This document shows positions 10,368-21,329 of a stretch of DNA of 64,000 nt, piece by piece. Under the pieces are notes generated by a model that was given only the letters and a program-made list of their open reading frames with translations, ran no database searches and was not told the origin of the DNA. The stretch lies in NCBI GenBank assembly GCA_944472135.2, contig OX235263.1:84414721-84478720 (forward strand). Reading direction: 5' to 3'. Source of the DNA: Trichobilharzia regenti. Lineage: Eukaryota; Platyhelminthes; Trematoda; Strigeidida; Schistosomatidae. The translations under genes were made by a program, and so were the position numbers. Positions within the stretch are counted from its first letter, which is position 1, and each line of letters opens with the position of its first letter.

Positions 10368-10935
10368 CTAATAACTACTGCTTTCTGAAAACACACACAA
10401 ATCGGGTTTCAGGTGTTTGGTAGAAATTACCTCAGCAAACTTGAAGAGAGTCGAGCTCCTTTGTTTATTTGAAGGATTTCGTGACTTACACCTCATGACC
10501 CGTATCGAGGAGATGTCTGGTAATAGCACTATTATAAGTGTTTGTTCCCTTGAGACGTAGGCTTTCCGACACATATTCAAAAAATCGTAGATATGCCCTT
10601 CTTCTTTCTTTTCTCCCAATGTAACTGCTCCCTTGGATGAACCTAAATTTGTATACACAATTGGAGTCAACATGAGAGGAGTGTCTGTCGACTTTCGACT
10701 ACACCAAAGAGCATGTTGTTCGATGGATGGGAACCAACTTAGCTGCAGGATGGGCTTTGCCTAGCGAGGTACTGGATGTGACCACTGGATGTATGTCATG
10801 AAGTTTTAAGGAGAAGTTGTGGCTAGTGTGGTTCTTCATATTAGCATAAATTACACTTTTATTGATGACATTAGTTGGAGGATAAGTCAATTCCAGTTCA
10901 GTGTTTGAATTGTCAGTGATTTGGACTTGCAACCT
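10368..10935 (-). mobile_element. Penelope-like element, endonuclease fragment (decayed)
   Basis: Minus-strand frames give ...AAKLVPIHRTTCSLV, then (in another frame) YTNLGSSKGAVTLGEKKEEGHIYDFLNMC and KFAEVISTKHLKPDLCVF. The same order of segments is seen at 29,400-29,880, where the GIY-YIG core is clearer. Frameshifts and stops make this a pseudogene. Its 3' end is the hammerhead-bearing terminal region at 9,930-10,065. Confidence 0.65.
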
Positions 10936-10959
10936 AAATGTATCCAGTCTGATTCTTGA

Positions 10960-11300
10960 TGAGATTATGGATGTGTACTGTTGAAGAGCATCAAACTAGG
11001 CGGCAACAGTCGTCATGTGTATCCTGTTTTTTAATGATCCTCTAAATGTTGTTGGTTCGTGCGGAAATCTACATTTTGAAATTTATATATATATCGTTTA
11101 ATGAGACTATTGAAAACCACGGAGCACTGGACATTTCTTTCACCTTATTTTGGGACTCCTCAACGGCGCAAATCAATTTTCAAACCTTCAACCTTTGGGT
11201 TACGAAGCCAAGTTCACTGATGATTCAACCAACTGGGTTGGAATTCAATGCACTTGTGAATTCCGGCGTCTGCCATTTCGTGATATAGTGTTACCCTCTA
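10960..11300 (-). repeat. Degenerate Sm-alpha-like SINE fragments
   Basis: A plus-strand remnant (GTGTACTGTTGAAGAGCATC, 10,973-10,992) is followed after an AT-rich gap by a minus-strand remnant starting at GAGACTATTGAAAACCAC (11,103). The B-box and head are barely recognisable. Confidence 0.4.
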
Positions 11301-11519
11301 AAAATACTTTTGATGGACATCCATTTCACCTTGATATGGTGGAATCTAATGGCCACAGCTTCTTAATACATCTTCAGGAGATCCTTCCAATTGCCATCAA
11401 TGCATTAGAAAAAGGTTTAGTTGTCCGATGACCTCTAGCTTTCGATGATCCCTTGAAATGAGATATTGGTTCTTGATGAAAATCTAACAATTGAAATTAA
11501 CTTCCAAGAGTTTGCTTGA

Positions 11520-11850
11520 TCACGGATTGATATCAGTTAGAGAACCACTGAAAGCCAACAATGGAGTACTGGACATCTAGCTGTTTCATCCTAGTCCGGC
11601 ACTTAGGGGCATACACACTCACTGGGACCTTCCGGTTACAAAGTAAGCTGGCTGGTATACCATTCAGCCACTGGGACCCATCCGACTCAGTGGCCAGTAC
11701 ATTAATTCTAACTTCTACCGATTCGTGATGAATTTAGAGCGACTGGCACCAACCTATGTTATCGGTGGGACATCGATCCTCATACTTGACTGGATGGACT
11801 TCACTGGTCACTACTTCTCTCACTAGAACTCCAGGATCAACTCGTTAAAA
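11520..11850 (-). repeat. Sm-alpha-related SINE, left half of an inverted pair
   Basis: It starts GATTGATATCAGTTAGAGAA and runs through CATCCTAGTCCGGCAC, CTTCCGGTTACAAAG, GATTCGTGATGAATTTAGAG and CATCGATCCTCATACTTGAC. The last parts are reverse complements of blocks in the plus copy at 11,895-12,275, so the two face each other. Confidence 0.65.
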
Positions 11851-11894
11851 CAAATATAATCCCTACAAACTAACTATTGAAAATTAATCTGATG

Positions 11895-12275
11895 CTTGCT
11901 AGTAACTCGTTGCAGGATGGTGCTTCTTGGAGTTCTAGTGCGAGAAGTAGTAACCAGCGAAGTTCATCCAGTCAAGTGTGAGGATCGATGTCCCACCGAT
12001 GACATTGGTTGATGCCAGTCGCTCTAAATTAATCACGAATCGGTAGAAGTTAGAATTCATGGACTGCTCATTGAGTCAGGTGTATCCCAGTGGCTGAATG
12101 GTCTACGAACTCTCTAGCCTTGTAACCGGAAGGTCATGGGTTCGAATTCTGATGATGAGTGCGTACTGGCGATGATTCCCATACTAGGATGCAACAGCTG
12201 GCTGTCGAGTGCTCCATTGCTGATTTTCAATGGTTCTCTCTCTCTCTCTCTCTCTGACTGATATCAGTCCAAGAT
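11895..12275 (+). repeat. Sm-alpha-related SINE, right half of an inverted pair
   Basis: It is nearly identical to 2,990-3,375, with a longer (TC)n run at 12,237-12,254. It has the same decayed hammerhead region (GTACTGGCGATGATTCCC). It lies about 45 bp from an opposite-facing copy. Confidence 0.7.
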
Positions 12276-12311
12276 TAACTCGTAAAAACAAACTCGTACA
12301 AACCAACTATT

Positions 12312-12515
12312 GAAGTGTGAGTCGGTGGCACAGTGGTTAGGACTCCCGCCGACCATGCACATGGTCCGGAGTTCGAGCCCACGCCGACGCACACCTGATA
12401 TCTATGGTCGGCCTGCGAATTTTGGGCTACCGATATCCACGCTGAAAATTCCAAACTTGTACCAAAAATACGGTGTGGAGTCAAGGTGTAATCAAAAATA
12501 AATAAATAAATAGAT
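12312..12515 (+). repeat. tRNA-derived SINE with (AAAT)n tail
   Basis: The head has an A-box-like GTGGCACAGTGGTTAGGA (12,325-12,342) and a B-box-like GAGTTCGAGCC (12,369-12,379), spaced as in an RNA polymerase III promoter. The body contains CACACCTGATATCTATGGTC and ends in AATCAAAAATAAATAAATAA. A second copy lies at 31,735-31,935. This family is distinct from the Sm-alpha-like one and has no hammerhead block. Confidence 0.8.
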
Positions 12516-12885
12516 AAAAATATACATATTTGTCATTTAAACAGAATCTGCCTTTTACTCAGGATAATTATCCCCTCTTTAACTAGGTTTATGAGTCATT
12601 CTATTAAATTAAATGATTCATATAGTTAACTTAGGATTCATATATTCTGATCACAGTGAAGCACACACATAGTCACATACAATAAAATTAATCCGTCTTC
12701 TTCCTCATACACCAGAGATAACATACGTCAAGCATGTTGTGAATTAGCTATACCAAAAAATAAAGATTTCAGCGAAGAAAATAAATTCTCTCTATCATGA
12801 TTTCATTCTTATAACTCTACAGTCATATTTATGTGTTTGGATTACAACGGATAATAACTAGAACGCACGCTTATTGTGAATTTAT
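12516..12885. other. AT-rich, no feature recognised
   Basis: I see neither a coding frame nor a repeat head in this stretch. Confidence 0.35.
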
Positions 12886-12888
12886 TTA

Positions 12889-13037
12889 TGTGAGTGAGTG
12901 AGTGAGTGAGTGAGTGAGTGAGTGAGTGAGTGAGTGAGTGAGTGAGTGAGTGAGTGAGTGAGTGAGTGAGTGAGTGAGTGAGTGAGTGAGTGAGTGAGTG
13001 AGTGAGTGAGTGAGTGAGTGAGTGAGTGAGTGAGTGA
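12889..13037. repeat. (GAGT)n tetranucleotide microsatellite
   Basis: About 37 uninterrupted copies of GAGT over roughly 148 bp. The purity suggests a young and probably length-variable array. Confidence 0.97.
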
Positions 13038-13329
13038 TAATATTAGCTCACATGGTTAAGAATCAAAATTATTTATTAGAAATACGAATGAATAAATTAT
13101 GACCAACACCAAAGTTGACTAGACGTGACAGATTTATTTATTTTTATAAAAAGATTTGAAAATCAGTCATGTGAATGTGAAAAATTGAAATCACATCCTA
13201 AATCACACTAATGATTTGCAATAGGATCGAATGTCTTTGATTTGATTCTAGTGACAAGCCTTGGCCAATAGGTAGGATGTAAAGACTATTACTCACCAGT
13301 GACATTGTCTCACTGTAGATTAGTAAAAG

Positions 13330-13780
13330 TTAGAATTCACCAGCCATTGAATTCTTCATGCCCAAGTTGTTGAATAACAAACAGGTGAGCTTAACCTCGT
13401 AACCTGAAGTTCCCGGGTGATTGACCACCTGGTAGAATCATGGTCAGACACTAATGAAAAGTCACCAACAGGGACGAAACAACTACCCATTGCCTCAAAT
13501 AAAATCAATTGGTTGAATGTCATAACATTAAGCGAAATAAAATAAAATGATATAGTTGTCAAGTATTGATTTTCAGGGATTTGATTGGTTACAAGCTTGA
13601 CCATGAGTTGAAATCAGCTTGGAAACCATTGGAAAACGTGGGAGTACTGAATAGCTCTTTTGTTATAGTTCAGAACTCTTCATCAGTACGCATTCAACTA
13701 GTTTTTAAAAACCCAGGACCTTCAGGTTAAGAAGTGAGCTCGTACACCATTCAGGCATTGGGGCCCTACATAGCAATAAA
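13330..13780. repeat. Two degenerate Sm-alpha-like SINE fragments, opposed
   Basis: The plus part (13,325-13,480) has AAGTTAGAATTCACCAG and CCCGGGTGATTGACCA. The minus part (13,595-13,780) starts GAGTTGAAATCAGCTTGG and continues through GGGAGTACTGAATAGC and CATCAGTACGCATTC. Confidence 0.5.
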
Positions 13781-13784
13781 ATTA

Positions 13785-14125
13785 TTTTATAAATCTCATC
13801 AATAAGACTATGGTAAAGAAACAGATCCTACAAATTGTTTTTGTGTACGAAGTTTATAAAGCTTTCACCACTTCATGTAAGTGCACACTTTGATGAATGT
13901 CAGCGGAACCTAGTAGACGGTACAGAAGGATGCATCTGAAGCTGCCTGATCATAATCTGTTAAATATGTTGTAATATAGGTATAAATTTATACCTGTACA
14001 TTCATCTTTGCTCAGCCAAGCCAGGAGGTGCTTCCAAACGCAACAGGGCATATTTCATCTACGATGACAAGTCTAAATAGTAAATTTCAGTATAACACTT
14101 TCCCCGATAAATTCTTTTTATATAA
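13785..14125. other. No feature recognised
   Basis: AT-rich sequence upstream of an RTE fragment. It may include 5' LINE sequence too decayed to read. Confidence 0.35.
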
Positions 14126-14127
14126 TA

Positions 14128-15390
14128 ATGTATAATAATAATCACTCTATTTCAGATAATAATGATTTTCAGTACTTCTACCTCAAATTTATAGACTTTG
14201 GAAAGGCCTTCAACAGCGTTGACCGTGAAGTAATTTGGAAACTAGTTGAGTACTACGGTGTACCCCAAATATTCATCAAACTTATTCAACAGCTGTACGA
14301 CAACGACAGATGTCAAGTGACCCCACAATGGAAAACTCAGCGAGGTGTTTGGAGTAAACACAGCAGTCAGACAAGGGTGCTTATTATCACCAATGATATT
14401 CCTAATTGTGGTGGACTGTATTATGCATCATACAGTGGGAAACGAGCAGACAGGGATATTCTGGACCGACATGAAGGACCTAGAAGACCTGGATTTCGCG
14501 CGTGGATGATTTATGTTTGATTTCACACAAAATCGAAGACTTACAAGCGAAAACCGACAAACTGGTCGAAGAAGCAGCCGGCGAAGACAGGACTCCAGGT
14601 GAACATAGACAAGACGGAGGTTATGAAAATAACCAACAAACCAACAACAACAGCAACATCCAGCGCCAATCACCATCAACGGAAGGGATTCTAAAGAGGT
14701 CACTTCATTCACTCACTGATCTAGGGATCATTGTCTCAACTACAGACAGTTGGAACGGACGAGGATGTCAAATCGAGCGAGAATCGGGAAGGCGAGAAAC
14801 ACATTCATGAACCTGAAACCAATCTGGAAATCTTCGTCACTCAGCCAGCATCAACAACAAAATTCGGTAGGATTTTCAATACAAACTACGTCAAGTCAGT
14901 CAGTTCTTCTATACGTATCAGAAACTTGGCGGGCGGGTCACAAAGAATATTTCCACCAACAGCCTGTTGCAGACCTTTATCAATAATTGTCTTCGCTTTA
15001 TACTGAAGATCAGATGGCCGGGCCGGGTCGGAAAGAATCACCAACAAGAAACTGTGGGAACAAACAAAGCAAGAACCAATCGCCCAACAAATATGCAGGA
15101 GAAAGTGGAGATGGATCGGACACTGTCTGAGGAGGCCGCTGGGTGACATCGTGCGCGCGCATCAGGCCATCGCTCGAGTGGAACCCGGCCGAAAGGGAAG
15201 CACGCGGCGAGTGGGACGTCAGTGCAAGGGTGACATGGAGGAGATCGTGTGAAGAGGAGTTGAAAGAGTATGGACTAACATGGATGCAGGTGAAAAGTAC
15301 AGCAGAAGACAGAAGTGGCAAGTGGAGACGTGCAGTTGAAGCCCTATGTTCCACTAGGAACCCAAGGGAACAATAATAATAATAATCCGA
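14128..15390 (+). mobile_element. RTE-type LINE, 3' half, multiply frameshifted
   Basis: Successive frames give the second half of an RTE polyprotein: YLKFIDFGKAFNSVDREVIW (14,180s), then in another frame RQGCLLSP and LDFADDLCLISHKIEDLQ (the catalytic FADD near 14,493-14,504), GKARNTFMNLKPIW, SVLLYVSETWR, and the C-terminal WRRSCEEELKEYGLTW...VEALCSTRNPREQ ending at 15,376. At least four frameshifts or stops interrupt it. The copy ends with (AAT)n at 15,373-15,387, the usual RTE simple-repeat tail. This family differs from the 6,881-8,905 element (FADD versus YADD, different 3' end) and matches the fragments at 5,790, 22,110 and 32,690. Confidence 0.85.
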
Positions 15391-15469
15391 CACGATGACT
15401 TTCATCATTTACTTACAAGAATTGAAATGTTAGTAGTTCGGTTGGAGGCGCGCACACACACACACATGC

Positions 15470-15990
15470 ACACCCAAACCAATAAGCCCTGTTGACAGCC
15501 TTCAAAGTCCCACCCTACATAACACAGTCTGTTTTAGAAACCAAAGGGAGAATAAGGGGAGGGAGGGGGAACGATAAAGAGGAGTGGGTAGAATGCATCA
15601 GTTAACAAATTGTATCACAAGAGGTTGAGCTGTGTCAGAAAGTGCCAACTCTCTTATGTAATAAGTCAAAAGAAACAATTTCTTGGAATGGAAGAGGAAT
15701 TGGTTTCCCACCGTCGATATATTACAAGAATCATGAGATTGAATCACGCAGTCTCCTCAAGTCTTGTTCACATCTGAAAGTAAAACTAACAGTCTGACAA
15801 TTCCTAGGGATTCAGTTAAAAGTCCATTTTAGCAAAACCACTGCTCAATCTCAGATAAGAAACTATTCATATTAGAACAAACTATTGCAGAAACCAACTG
15901 GGACAGATACTGTCATATCATCAGCATATTTAGTGAAATCGGTTTTAGAAGAAAGAATACGGTGGGTTTATTGAAATGAAAGGTGATGAA
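15470..15990 (-). mobile_element. CR1 (SR1-like) LINE reverse transcriptase fragment
   Basis: On the minus strand 15,947-15,905 reads DFTKYADDMTVSVP, the catalytic YADD segment of CR1 reverse transcriptases. The segment 15,480-15,790 reappears as the reverse complement at about 31,190-31,500, so it is a dispersed repeat. No long frame survives. Confidence 0.65.
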
Positions 15991-16014
15991 TAATTAACAG
16001 AGAGAAGAGTCTCT

Positions 16015-16070
16015 TTTCACCGGCGAATTCATTTTCACAGCTGTACAATCGCAAATATATATGGTTGTTT
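16015..16070 (-). repeat. PLE 3' tail, decayed hammerhead-like motif
   Basis: The minus strand reads GCGATTGTACAGCTGTGAAA, then GAATTCGCCGGTGAAAAGAG and CTCTTCTC. It is the same motif as at 5,180, 17,787 and 63,128, with core CTGTGAA instead of CTGATGA. Confidence 0.5.
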
Positions 16071-16114
16071 TGTATGTGTGTGTACATTAAATTTGCCGAA
16101 CAAAAATAGAATTA

Positions 16115-16425
16115 GGATTTCATCATGAGCTGACATCAGTCAGAGAACCACTGGAAAACCTGGGAGTACTGGACAGCTGTTTCGTCCTAGTTTGGGACTC
16201 TTCAGTAGTACGCACCCACCGGGATTCGAACACAGGACCTTCTGGTTACAAGGCGAGCTCGTACACCATTAAACCACTGGGACCCGATCCAATGGTCCTT
16301 GAATTCTAACTTCTGCCAATTCACGACATAGCGCGACCGCTAGCCAATGTCTTCGGCGAGTATTTGTCCTCACACCCGACCCACTGGTCATGACTTCCCA
16401 CTGGAGCCCAGGTAACTACCTACCT
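16115..16425 (-). repeat. Sm-alpha-like SINE copy
   Basis: It begins TTTCATCATGAGCTGACATC. Minus-strand reading gives the head (CCAGTGGTTTAATGG), the B-box-like GTGTTCGAATCCC and CTACTGAAGAGTCCCAAACT followed by AGGACGAAAC. Stem II (GTCC/GGAC), stem III-like CAGCTG and GAAAC are intact; the core reads CTGAAGAG instead of CTGATGAG. This is one of the best-preserved hammerhead remnants here. Confidence 0.75.
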
Positions 16426-16429
16426 GATG

Positions 16430-16644
16430 AGTCGTCACAAACAATCGAATATCTCGTTACCACTGGTTATTCCACCTCAACAAACGCCTCATGCTTCAAA
16501 GTTTTCCACAAAGTGAAGAACAGCCTGTCAAAGACAATACGTCTCCGTCTTTTTGGCATTGCAGAAGCCCTAGTCATTCACCTGGAAGAACCACAACTAT
16601 GCATCCAAAAGAAAATTATTCAACCACTTCGATTATCATGGTAA
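16430..16644 (+). mobile_element. Penelope-like element, C-terminal fragment
   Basis: The frame reads IEYLVTTGYSTSTNASCFKVFHKVKNS...LFGIAEALVIHLEEPQLCIQKK and ends in LRLSW. It corresponds to the end of the PLE endonuclease (compare KHLVDYGHDIGTVKSF...IAEACASRVYKPGLCVQKE ending LNLPW at 26,217). The fragment directly follows a SINE, which truncates it. Confidence 0.75.
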
Positions 16645-16794
16645 AAACTCTATTGATTTGACTTAACTTTTGTTTATATGCTTATTTTTTTAATTAATCA
16701 AAACTCTCACGTAAATCCGTATTTTATTTTGTTTCGATGTACACCCTGAGCACAACTCTTTTATCAAACTATTCATGTTATTACGTAACTCTTC

Positions 16795-17637
16795 TTTAAC
16801 AATCTGTCTGTCTGTCTCTGTTTGTCTGTTTTCGACATAGAACTTTGCACATATGTGCGGAAGTTCAAGTCGCCACACTCCATGTAGCACACAAAGTAAG
16901 AGAAGAAAGTAGAAGAAAGGCATAATAAAGACAGTAAACAGAGATGTGAGACAAAGGAATAGTAGTAACGAAGAACAACATAGTTTAATTGGGAGTCATA
17001 AGTCACAGGGAATGGATGCATCTGCGCCACTGAGAACGATTTTGAGCCATGTCACCGATTGTTTCCAACCATTTGTTTTTACCGTCCCGAGGACTCCAAC
17101 CTGGGAGCCTACCCCTTCCTACATGACTTAGACTAACTGTTGTAGATTTCATTGACTGGTGCCATGTTTTTGTTTGACCTCCACTAGCTCTTTTCCAGCC
17201 TGACCCTGTATCCGCTAACTTTGCTCGTCGAGGAAGGCGATGACTAGGCATCCACGCGTAACACATGTTCTTACCATCTCAGTCTATGTAACTTCATAAC
17301 CTCGTCGATTGATTTCCCCTGTTTACCTAGAACTCGACGCCTAACCTCAATATTGCTCACCTTATTATGCCACTTTACACGGGAAATAGAACGCAGGCAC
17401 CTATGATCAAAGACAGCTAGTCTTTTCATGTCTTCCACTCTGAGTGGCCAGGTCTCACAACCATACAGGAGGACGGAGAGGACTGATGAGCAGTACACCC
17501 GCCCTTTGGTCGATAGTCGAACATCTCGTCTACGCCAGAGTCGGCGTAAACTGGCAAATGCGAAACGAGCCCCCTGTATTCGTGCTGAGATTTCGTCAGA
17601 GATCAGCCCTTTGGGGCTGATGGTACTTCCCAAATAA
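16795..17637 (-). mobile_element. RTE-type LINE, second copy of the 6,881 family (3' third only)
   Basis: It contains the 3' UTR and the C-terminal third of the polyprotein: GSTISPKGLISDEISARIQ, RLWRRRDVRLSTKGRVYCSS, LLYGCETWPLRVEDMKRL and KWHNKVSN (17,633 down to 17,271), then KTWHQSMKSTTVSLSHV in a shifted frame (17,266-17,003). One frameshift lies near 17,268. The copy is cut off at 17,637, leaving no catalytic motif. Confidence 0.85.
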
Positions 17638-17784
17638 CAATAATAATCGTTTGTGACAACTCATTAATTTTGTTACTACCCTCTTATATCAACATCCAGT
17701 TAATCTGAAATTACTAATTGTCATTTCGCTTGACAAATATTTAATGTACACACACACACACACTTAAAAAGCAAGCATGCATAT

Positions 17785-17860
17785 ATTTGCGATTGTACAG
17801 CTGTTAAAATGAATTCGCTGGCGAAAAGGGACTCTTCGCTGAACTAATGGTCTTCTGTCT
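17785..17860 (+). repeat. PLE 3' tail, decayed hammerhead-like motif
   Basis: GCGATTGTACAGCTGTTAAA is followed by GAATTCGCTGGCGAAAAGGG and CTCTTCGCTG. Stem I (CAGC/GCTG) and GAAA are kept; the core CTGATGA reads CTGTTAA. Confidence 0.5.
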
Positions 17861-17899
17861 ATTAATGTTCGAATGGGGATTTTTCATGAATTATGAAAA

Positions 17900-18190
17900 A
17901 CTAAAGAAAAAAGACATAAGGAGATAACACACCTTGAGGCACACTAGCTTCCATAAGTAAAGTAGCGGATAGCTTCTCATTCAAAAGAGTATGTTGTTTC
18001 CCACCTAGAAAATAGGGAGGTAATCATTTTGTAACCCAGGTCTCAGTATAGGCTGAAATCGGCTTGCCTAGCAAACGTGCTGTAGGAACAGAATAAAAAA
18101 ACCTTTTTGTATTCTGTTAATAGAGCTTGAATTAACACGTAGGCAGTTCAGTAGCTGAGATTACTCATCAACCTTACAGGAGGGCTACGT
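17900..18190 (-). mobile_element. CR1 LINE reverse transcriptase fragment
   Basis: The minus strand near 17,954-17,918 reads SVPQGVLSPY, the conserved GxPQGxxLSP box of CR1-type reverse transcriptases, preceded by TTYSNEKLSATLLMEA in a neighbouring frame. It is heavily decayed. Confidence 0.55.
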
Positions 18191-18436
18191 TAAGTTCCTG
18201 TCTAACACACTCCTAACACTTCGCCTAGTTTACTCAATGGTGGTAACCTCAGAAAAGAGAAGAAGTTTGACTATCAGACTAGCAACATCACCCTTCTACT
18301 CCAGTTTCAATAAGCTTGAATATTCATATCCCCCTCGGAACGCAAGTGATAAAGAAAAAAGCCTGATAAGAAGCAGATTAAAAATGATCGTATTGACAGC
18401 TAGAAATTCATTCTCTCCCATATTCCAACCCCCAAT

Positions 18437-18448
18437 ATTCTCTGGATT
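18437..18448. repeat. 12-bp target-site duplication, left
   Basis: ATTCTCTGGATT occurs here and again at 20,721-20,732, exactly flanking the PLE palindrome. This is the expected mark of a single insertion event. Confidence 0.85.
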
Positions 18449-18765
18449 CCATTATGGGTAAATTTTGTTCTGATAAAGTCTCACAGTGTTATACAGTAAT
18501 GTTTACTGATGACGTTTCGAGCACAATTTATTGCTCATAATCATATCAAGGTAATCACACGACTTCCTAAATTCATTTATATAGTTCCATTGTTTTTCTC
18601 TTGATTTTCACTTGATTTGATTGGTAATAGTATTTTCCATATTTCAGGTATGAGTGACGAGTCATTCCTATTGCATGTGTTGGGTGTAGACTCGACGAAC
18701 AAGGATTCAGTAATCAACCTCTCTCTCCACCTACCTGGATTACTTTTTAGAATTTTAACCCTCTC

Positions 18766-19443
18766 CTACCCTATTGTGTGGTTGTGTGTTATCACATGCA
18801 TTGCAATTGCTGAGCTTTTTTCTAAATTACTTATCTTCTCGGGGTCAACCATTCTTACCTTAGCTAAATTCTTATGCTCTGACAATCTGACTACCCCTGA
18901 TCTACTAGTTTGACCTATGTACTTGACCTCACAGTCATTGCACGGTATTTTGTAAATAATATTATTTTGTCTAATTGGGTCAACTGGGTCCTTTAACCTA
19001 CAGAGCTTGTCCCTGAGTGAGTCTGTAGGTTTAAATGCCACCCTAATTCCTATTTTATTCAGAATCCTACGTAGTGTCTCAGATGTCCCCTCTTTATATG
19101 ATATAACTGTGGATGACTTATATTCTTTCTTATTTATGTTATTATTACTAGTTTCACAATTATTTTTATTTTGTTTTTGGCCTTTAATGATCTTCCTAAT
19201 GAATTTTAAAGGATAGTTATTCAACACCAACGCTTCTTCTATCTGTTTTAATTCATCATTTAGATCTTTTTTTGTGCTACTTAGTGCCACTGCTCGGTTT
19301 GTTAAACATTTAACTAAGCCTGCCTTAACAGTTAAAGGATGAGACGAATTAAAGTCTAAATATCTATTAGAATGCGTTGGTTTTCTATAAACACTAGTGT
19401 GTAGTTTGCCTTCTTCTATTCTTTTTATCTTACAATCTAACAT
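18766..19443 (-). pseudogene. PLE endonuclease fragment, left arm
   Basis: A 225-residue frame from MLDCKIKRIEEGKL to the IGQTSRSGVVRLSEHK GIY-YIG motif and beyond. It matches residues 59 onward of the right-arm frame almost exactly; I noticed about five amino-acid differences over the whole arm. Its stop (18,766) comes early: a TAG follows HNHTIG where the right arm has TGG. It lacks the reverse transcriptase motif. Confidence 0.8.
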
Positions 19444-19509
19444 AGCTAATTCTCCTTGTTCATTTTCTGATTCAAATGTGAATTTTATTCCCTCAACTTG
19501 TGAGTTTAT

Positions 19510-20550
19510 ATGTGTGCCCTCAATACATTTAACCCTACTCCGAAAATATGGTGGAGATGTGTGGATGACACTCTCACAGTGTTAAAAACAGAACACATCT
19601 CTAGCATCTTGACACATATAAACTCACAAGTTAAGGGAATAAAATTCACATTTGAATCAGAAAATGAACAAGGAGAATTAGCTATGTTAGATTGTAAGAT
19701 AAAAAGAATAGAAGAAGGCAAACTACACACTAGTGTTTATAGAAAACCAACGCATTCTAATAGATATTTAGACTTTAATTCGTCTCATCCTTTAACTGTT
19801 AAGGCAGGCTTAGTTAAATGTTTAACAAACCGAGCAGTGGCACTAAGTAGCACAAAAAAAGATCTAAATGATGAATTAAAACAGATAGAAGAAGCGTTGG
19901 TGTTGAATAACTATCCTTTAAAATTCATTAGGAAGATCATTAAAGGCCAAAAACAAAATAAAAATAATTGTGAAACTAGTAATAATAACATAAATAAGAA
20001 AGAATATAAGTCATCCACAGTTATATCATATAAAGAGGGGACATCTGAGACACTACGTAGGATTCTGAATAAAATAGGAATTAGGGTGGCATTTAAACCT
20101 ACAGACTCACTCAGGGACAAGCTCTGTAGGTTAAAGGACCCAGTTGACCCAATTAGACAAAATAATATTATTTACAAAATACCGTGCAATGACTGTGAGG
20201 TCAAGTACATAGGTCAAACTAGTAGATCAGGGGTAGTCAGATTGTCAGAGCATAAGAATTTAGCTAAGGTAAGAATGGTTGACCCCGAGAAGATAAGTAA
20301 TTTAGAAAAAAGCTCAGCAATTGCAATGCATGTGCTAACACACAACCACACAATAGGGTGGGAGAGGGTTAAAATTCTAAAAAGTAATCTAGGTAGGTGG
20401 AGAGAGAGGTTGATTACTGAATCCTTGTTCATCGAGTCTACACCCAACACATGCAATAGGAATGACTCGTCACTCATACCTGAAATATGGAAAATACTAT
20501 TACCAATCAAATCAAGTGAAAATCAAGAGAAAAACAATGGAACTATATAA
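19510..20550 (+). pseudogene. PLE reverse transcriptase C-terminus plus GIY-YIG endonuclease, right arm
   Basis: A 346-residue frame, 5'-truncated. It opens inside the reverse transcriptase: WWRCVDDTLTVL (14-25) holds the catalytic VDD (18-20). Next comes SVYRKPTHSNRYLDF..SHP (75-94), typical of PLE RT thumbs. The endonuclease has IYKIPCNDCEVKYIGQTSRS (221-240) with a CxxC pair (226, 229) that PLE endonucleases add to the GIY-YIG fold, then R244 and H248. PLE proteins nick the target and reverse-transcribe their RNA. With most of the RT missing this copy is dead on arrival, though its frame is intact. Confidence 0.85.
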
Positions 20551-20720
20551 ATGAATTTAGGAAGTCGTGTGATTACCTTGATATGATTATGAGCAATAAA
20601 TTGTGCTCGAAACGTCATCAGTAAACATTACTGTATAACACTGTGAGACTTTATCAGAACAAAATTTACCCATAATGGAATTACACTCTACCACAGTGCA
20701 CAAGTTTTATTCTTATATCA

Positions 20721-20732
20721 ATTCTCTGGATT
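20721..20732. repeat. 12-bp target-site duplication, right
   Basis: A perfect repeat of 18,437-18,448 (ATTCTCTGGATT), directly after the right end of the PLE dimer. Confidence 0.85.
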
Positions 20733-20734
20733 GT

Positions 20735-21325
20735 TTTTTTTTGTCTCAGCTTGAAATGTCATTTATTTGGTTAGTTTAACCTTGGTCGCAAGACAACAGT
20801 CATATTAGGTTAAACAAAAAGGTCAAACGAGAATGCTAAGGAAATGAATCATTTTAAAAGCAGGTAAAACTAAGGTAGTAACTTATTCCTATGTTCTGAT
20901 TGGTTCATAAAAACTAACATTTGTCAAGGTCACATCCATCCGACTTAGTCATACGATGGCGTGATTTTCAAGGTGAATGAAGGTTGTTATTATTCTATTG
21001 ACAACAATGAGAAAAATAAACTGGGTTTTCCTATATTCTATGTGTCTCTATTTAACAAGATTTTTTTTATAAACTATCCAACGACTTTGAATGTCAACAT
21101 TTCATGACAGGCTAAAACTTGAATGATGAGTGTTTAGCAAATCTGTGTATGAATTAAGTGAAACCTTTGATGATAATTTTGACAAATGAAATCTGATGTC
21201 TATCTTCTCTTATCGGAATGGACAATAATAATAATAATAATGATAATAATAATAATAAATAGTAGGAGTTACTTTATTTTCCAGAGCTAGTTTGTAGAGA
21301 TTAGATTTGCTTCAAGTTTGGTCAG
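20735..21325. other. No feature recognised
   Basis: AT-rich with a (TAA)n run at 21,226-21,258. I see no coding signal. Confidence 0.35.
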
Positions 21326-21329
21326 GAAT

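Larger units (their letters stand above)
18449..20720. mobile_element. Penelope-like element inserted as an inverted dimer
   Basis: Two arms of about 1,070 bp (18,446-19,515 and 19,612-20,681) are reverse complements with very few mismatches and no net length difference; every paired position sums to 39,127. A 96-bp spacer (19,516-19,611) belongs to the right-hand copy. The right copy is longer at its outer end by about 40 bp. Both copies encode the C-terminal part of a PLE protein and point outward from the centre. The 12-bp direct repeat at both ends shows that the pair was inserted together. Confidence 0.9.

Noticed and set aside
18495..18545. Hammerhead candidate with CTGATGA in the PLE dimer arms
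   Set aside because: CTGATGACG is antisense to the PLE coding strand and no GAAA box follows in the right place.
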